From Phallus indusiatus (Eukaryota; Basidiomycota; Agaricomycetes; Phallales; Phallaceae): DNA of 64,000 nucleotides. The stretch spans positions 434,001-498,000 of the forward strand of contig JAQFWX010000008.1 in the NCBI GenBank assembly GCA_027605045.1, in the 5' to 3' direction. Positions 59,656-64,000 of this stretch are shown piece after piece. The notes under the pieces are model-generated. The model worked only from the letters and a program-made list of their open reading frames with translations. It was not told the DNA's origin and did not search any database. The number at the start of each line of letters is the position of its first letter. Position 1 is the first letter of the stretch. The position numbers and the translations under genes were made by a program.

Positions 59656-61455
59656 ATGTCGCTTGCACTTTCAAAAATACGTCTACGTTCCCTCCAGGTT
59701 AATAATAAAATTTGCATCAGATGCTACGCCAAACAAACAAATCGGCCCAGTGCGTTATCAAGAAAAAGAGCGTGTATAGTCCGGCTGACTATCCGTTAAC
59801 AGAGCAAAAGACGACTATAGTCAGGAAATCAAAAGGACCGCCTGAAGATCAACAAGTGCTCGAAAAAGGCGGTAAAAGCTTTGTAAGTATCAACTCTTCT
59901 ACTCGTAGCTGTGAATTCATAGTCTGTGTACAGTTATTTAAGTCTCTGCCTCCTTCGTCTGTATCACTTCCTATATTCCAGCCACGAACACCCGAATTGA
60001 ACTTTCCTATCTTCACCTCCGTAAGATGTTAAATAACGTCTCATCAGGATACCACTCAATTTCAACATTAGGAAAACATCTCTACTTCATCCATAGGAAC
60101 AATCACAACCTTGAAGGAACCCACAGGCTCGTTTAACGCATTCGGATTACCACGAAATATCTTAGTGGATGTAGGTTTGTGCATTAAACTTTGACGAACT
60201 TTTCTTTATCTACCCTCCACAGTTTCGGCTACTCCTTAAACCATGTGCCGTCGTACGTGAATCGACCTTAAAGGCCATGAATGTTCTAGACCAAGCGAAA
60301 GAAGGAAGTAGTCAGAAATCACGGATAGTCTTAAGTGTGTGTTTTTACCATTGGGCCTGAATCTTCTTTTTTGATCCTTCTTAGCTGGAGATCCTGGTTG
60401 CGGAAAGAGCTTTATTCTCATTCAGGCCGTCAACTACGCTCTACAATCAGGATGGATTGTATTATACATCCCTCGAGGTCTTTGCTTGTCGTTTACTTGA
60501 CATATCTCTATCCACTGATCTCTTTTCACAGCTATCTCCTTTCTTGATTCATCTACGCCATATGAATACGACTCACGAACACGAACATTTCACCAACCAG
60601 CTGCCTCCCAGCAGCTATTGCGACGATTCCTTTCCGTGAATAACCTTGCTCTGAAAAGTTTGAAGATAGTGCGGCCTATAGATGTCGGCGCACTTAGCCA
60701 CTTCCAAATTGGAATGCCTCTCGTCCAACTGATAGACGCAGGTATTAAAGACCCAAGAATCTCGGCTGATGTGCTCTCTGCGACACTGGAGCAATTAGAA
60801 CATCAAACTGAGTATGAATCCGCTCCAATCCTTTCTTATGCTTTGTCTTTGAAACTGACCATATATCAGTTATCCGATTTTACTTGCGACGGATGACTTT
60901 CAGGCGTTATACTGCACCTCGGAATACCGCGGTCCCGACTATAACCGAGTCCTAAGCTATCACTTGTCAGTGCCTCGTTTACTTCTCGATTATGCTAGTG
61001 GTTTGAAGTCCTTTGTAAGTATATTTTCTGTGGACCTTAGGGTACATTTCTTTACCAACGTGAATTATAGAAAAAAGGTGCTGTTCTAGGTGCAATATCG
61101 ACAACCGATAGCAGGTTCCAGGCACCGCTGGAACTACGAGAAGCTCTGCAGCTGACGAGCCAGGAACTGTCGAGCCCGTACGAGTCAAGAGCGTCAGCGT
61201 TGGTTCAGTATGCTAGTGGCCTAAAGCCATTCCATTTACCCGCGAAACTTGGTATATCCGAGGCCATGGGACTGTTCGACTTATGGTCAAGCCATCTGGC
61301 GTTGCATACAAGTAAGTGGGCTCGTTCTTCCATTAACTTTTGTTAACTCGCGTTATCCAGGGGTTGACGATGAACTCTTTCATTCCAAGTATACAGAATC
61401 GAGTGGGAATGCTCGTCAATTTGTTAGAGGGTTGCTTGGAACGTTGGAAACTTAA
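59656..61455 (+). CDS. RSM23: Mitochondrial small-subunit ribosomal protein mS29 (DAP3/Rsm23)
   Basis: A GTP-binding protein of the mitochondrial ribosome. The Walker A motif is [20 protein letters not shown] and a Walker B-like strand is [34 protein letters not shown] before it and [20 protein letters not shown] at the end fit the family. The start is uncertain. ATG 59656 gives a targeting-like peptide ([14 protein letters not shown]) but needs a 23-base intron (59698-59720, GTTAAT..CAG) to reach the main frame. ATG 59721, which directly follows that segment, gives [16 protein letters not shown] without an obvious peptide. Later introns are ordinary. Confidence 0.87.
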
Positions 61456-61610
61456 AAGTATAAATATAAAGTGAATTGGTGACGCGGAATGTTATTTTGC
61501 ATCATTCGGCCTAGACAATATCATATTATTGCAATAATCCTAAGCACATTGCATATCGCGCGAGAATTTTGTACTGTCAACTGCAACACAGTCTAATGGC
61601 TTATATTATA

Positions 61611-62290
61611 TCAAGCTTCACTTGTGGTGCGGGTTCTCTTCTTCGCTACGGTGTTCTCGCTATTGAGGTGGTCAGTATGCAGCTTATCAATAGATTAGTG
61701 GCGAAAACGTACCGGAAGCCGTTCTTGAATCGCCTGGGTACATCCTTCAAATACTTCATGCGACCAGTACCAGTTGTCCTCCGTCTCTTAGCTTTCTGGC
61801 CCCAGTTGTATGACCGCATCTTCGCTGCTGGGTATCCACAAGAGGCACATGCTACGATAATCATGAATATGGAAGAAATAATTTTCGGGGCAGTTCAGCT
61901 TACTTTTGTGTTGACGATGGAAAGCGCGGTTTCCGCACCGTCTGCATAGTGTGTGGGATTTTGTGTGTCTCTTACTAGAAACAACATTCAGATTAGACCA
62001 CGCGCAAGAAAAATACAATGCGATAAAAGACGTACCCAAAGGACGAGGTACCTTCACGGAGTAAATGATGTTACTAGGTGAAAGTATGTTCAAAGCATAA
62101 AAACGAACCTTTTGTCTAAAAAAATTCAGAAGGTCAGTTAGCAATCGTTTGATAAAATTGGGTGTCATCCATAATAGATTGCTAGCATCCATCCAACCTC
62201 GCAGGCTAAATCTGCTAACACAATGCATAATACGCAGACATCCACCGGACACACCCCATATCAAGTAAAAAATTGGCATAGACTCACCAT
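61611..62290 (-). CDS. RPL37: 60S ribosomal protein L37 (eL37)
   Basis: A zinc-binding large-subunit ribosomal protein. Spliced protein: [80 protein letters not shown] and the end [14 protein letters not shown]. The four zinc Cys (CRRC, CASC) are present, and length (about 92) fits. Exons are tiny: ATG alone (62288-62290), 7 bases (62109-62115), 16 bases (62036-62051), then 61974 onward. The 16-base exon uses an AAG acceptor. The first intron (172 bases, 62116-62287) is the longest here; long first introns are common in ribosomal protein genes. Confidence 0.93.
62109..62115 (-). other. 7-base micro-exon ACAAAAG in RPL37
   Basis: It follows a T-rich acceptor (TTTTTTTAG) and precedes a GTTCG donor. 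With exon 1 (ATG) and exon 3 it reads ATG ACA AAA GGT ACC TCG, giving MTKGTS, the universal L37 start. No other reading of the region yields it. Confidence 0.88.
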
Positions 62291-62530
62291 TTTGTCGCTG
62301 TCGTTGACGTTGCTGAACTTGCCTTGATTCCTTTACACCCGCTTGGGACCGGCAACTCGGCGAGCTGAGCCACAAACATTAAGGCTCACGTGACTCGACG
62401 CGTCCACACCAAGCTCCAAGCGACGAATTCAACAAACCTTGCACTTCACCAAGTCCACATAACCACACGCTAAATCGACAAGTCGACGCATTTAACATTT
62501 TGTAGGTACTAGGCGATTGAGAGAAAGAGG
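62291..62530. promoter_or_regulatory. Divergent promoter of RPL37 and kinesin-14
   Basis: 240 bases between opposite start codons. A CAAC-rich stretch lies at 62390-62470 (for example ccacaccaagctccaag). No defined ribosomal-protein promoter box could be assigned with confidence. Confidence 0.5.
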
Positions 62531-64000
62531 ATGTCAAAAATACCCAGAGCTGGTTCACCCGACAGAGCCCTCCCTGACCCCATCACTTTGAAGAGGAAAG
62601 CTTCCGATGATGAAAACCCTGTTCCAGCAAAGATCCCGACTATGGCGGGACGCGTTCTCAAGCCTTCTATAATATCTAACCTTCAGTTTAGCAATCGCGC
62701 ACACTTTGCTTTGGGCCCTCGATCGCCATACAACTTGAACAACCCTCAACCAACACTTGCCAGCACCATTACTCAAAGATCGAAACGGTCTGTCAGTGCG
62801 CCGCCTACCAAAGCAAACGGTGTGATAAACACACTGTCAAAATCATCGCTGTTTAAACCTGGAACGTTAGTTGATAAATTCGGTCCGATTGTGGATGAAC
62901 GTCTCGAAGAAAGCTATCATCAGGTTGAAGCAGCCCGCACCGCCGATGCCGCTAAAGGTACGTATAATAGACCTTTTCGTCCCAATCTTCAAATTTAATA
63001 TGATATGAATCTAGTCTCCGCTGATATGGATGCTGAACGAGGCAAAGTTCGGGAATTAAAAACATTCCACCTTCAGTTATCAAAACAATTGGCGGACTCG
63101 AAGTCTCAAGAGATTGAACAAAGACGACATCTTATGAACGTCTCAGATGAGCTGGATGAACTGAAGAAGAAACATGCTAAGAGTATTATGGAACTGGAGT
63201 TGGACAGGACAAAACTGCAAAGACAAGTCCGGGATCTCCAAGAAGAGGTTACATCGAGCAAAGGAGAACTCGAAAGAGAAAGGGAATTATCTTCAGTGTT
63301 GAAGGTTAGTATATTGAACGACTTGTCATTTTCTTGCTAAGCTAACGGTGGTTTAAAGAATAAGATATCTCAACAGGCTACGACTCAGATGACATTAGAA
63401 GCACAAGTCAATGCCCTGGAGGCCACAAATAGCTCTCTCAACGCATCTCTTTCCGTAGCACACTCAATGAGTGGCAATGTCAGTCTTGAGCTAGAGCGTG
63501 CAACTTCAAGAATCAATGAGTTGGAGCAAGAACTTCGCCATGCAGAAACCATTAGAAGAAAATTGCACAACATGGTGCAAGAGCTGAAAGGCAACATTCG
63601 GTCAATCTTACATCTTATCTTTCAGATCTACCCTTTTGTTTCTGACTTCTGACTTCCCTTAGAGTTTTCTGTAGAGTCCGACCGCCTCTATCATCAGACA
63701 GGCCCATCAACCCCGACGATCCAAGCTCATTACTTGCGAATATCGAGTTCCCAAGCAAGGGAGATCACGATGAAATTACGCTCAGTGCTGTCAGCGAGTC
63801 CGCTACAGGAGCGGAGAGAAAAGAACATTGGAAATTCAAATTTGACAGAGTAGGTTTTTCCCTTTACATGTGCACCATCGATTTGACTGTTGTGATTAGG
63901 TGTTCGAACCTGAATCAACACAAGAGGCAGTCTTCGAGGAAATCTCACAGCTTGTTCAAAGCTGTGTCGATGGATATAACGTTTGCATATTTGCTTATGG
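62531..64000 (+). CDS. Kinesin-14 (C-terminal motor, Kar3-like), cut by window end
   Basis: A minus-end-directed microtubule motor of the spindle. The N-terminal tail starts [20 protein letters not shown] and is basic and disordered ([13 protein letters not shown]). A long coiled coil runs from about 63010 to 63590 ([40 protein letters not shown]). The kinesin-14 neck and motor start follow as [20 protein letters not shown] after an intron at 63596-63663. The sequence ends at [14 protein letters not shown], just before the expected P-loop. No break is seen in the part present. Confidence 0.93.

Noticed and set aside
61788..62375. 195-codon minus-strand open frame
   Set aside because: It reads through RPL37 introns in mixed frames; the spliced RPL37 explains the region.

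Overview
The window looks like nuclear DNA of a basidiomycete fungus, most likely an Agaricomycete. Genes are dense and cut by many introns of about 50-60 bases with GT..AG ends. The GH45 endoglucanase is of the short Phanerochaete Cel45A type, and conserved eukaryotic housekeeping genes (Pat1, mitoferrin, RPL37, SAGA Hfi1, kinesin-14) sit close together. No rRNA, tRNA, CRISPR array or bacterial-type operon was seen. Gene models were spliced by eye from frame, splice motifs and family conservation, so exon edges are inferred.

Left conserved block (1-18 kb): the start of a possible CCCH-type protein gene (-), glycogen debranching enzyme (+), Pat1 decapping activator (+), mitoferrin (-), a hypoxanthine/xanthine phosphoribosyltransferase with two micro-exons (-), and an Rgd2-like F-BAR/DEP/RhoGAP protein (+).

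Middle accessory block (18-53 kb): three related small secreted proteins with acidic tails plus a relic of a fourth. They sit around a CK1-like kinase gene whose second copy, in inverted orientation about 17 kb away, is a pseudogene. Next come a serine carboxypeptidase with a damaged splice donor, GH45 endoglucanase, a makorin-type RING protein, a dual-specificity phosphatase, a pair of decayed gene relics and the AP endonuclease Apn2. Beyond Apn2 lies a large unrecognised protein gene carrying an 18-base coding minisatellite. Its other flank holds an inverted copy of the Apn2 3' end, and a decayed copy of the gene itself lies directly behind Apn2. An MscS-type channel closes the block.

Right conserved block (53-64 kb): an unrecognised Pro/His-rich protein (+), SAGA subunit Hfi1/Ada1 (-), a Clr4/SUV39-type H3K9 methyltransferase (+) whose start codon is 3 bases from that of Hfi1, mitochondrial ribosomal protein mS29 (+), RPL37 (-) built from tiny exons, and a kinesin-14 cut by the window end (+).

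The most unusual signals are recurrent 7-base (and one 4-base) micro-exons in three unrelated genes, the tandem secreted-protein family with shared hairpin-bearing upstream DNA, and two inverted segmental duplications, each with a decayed copy.
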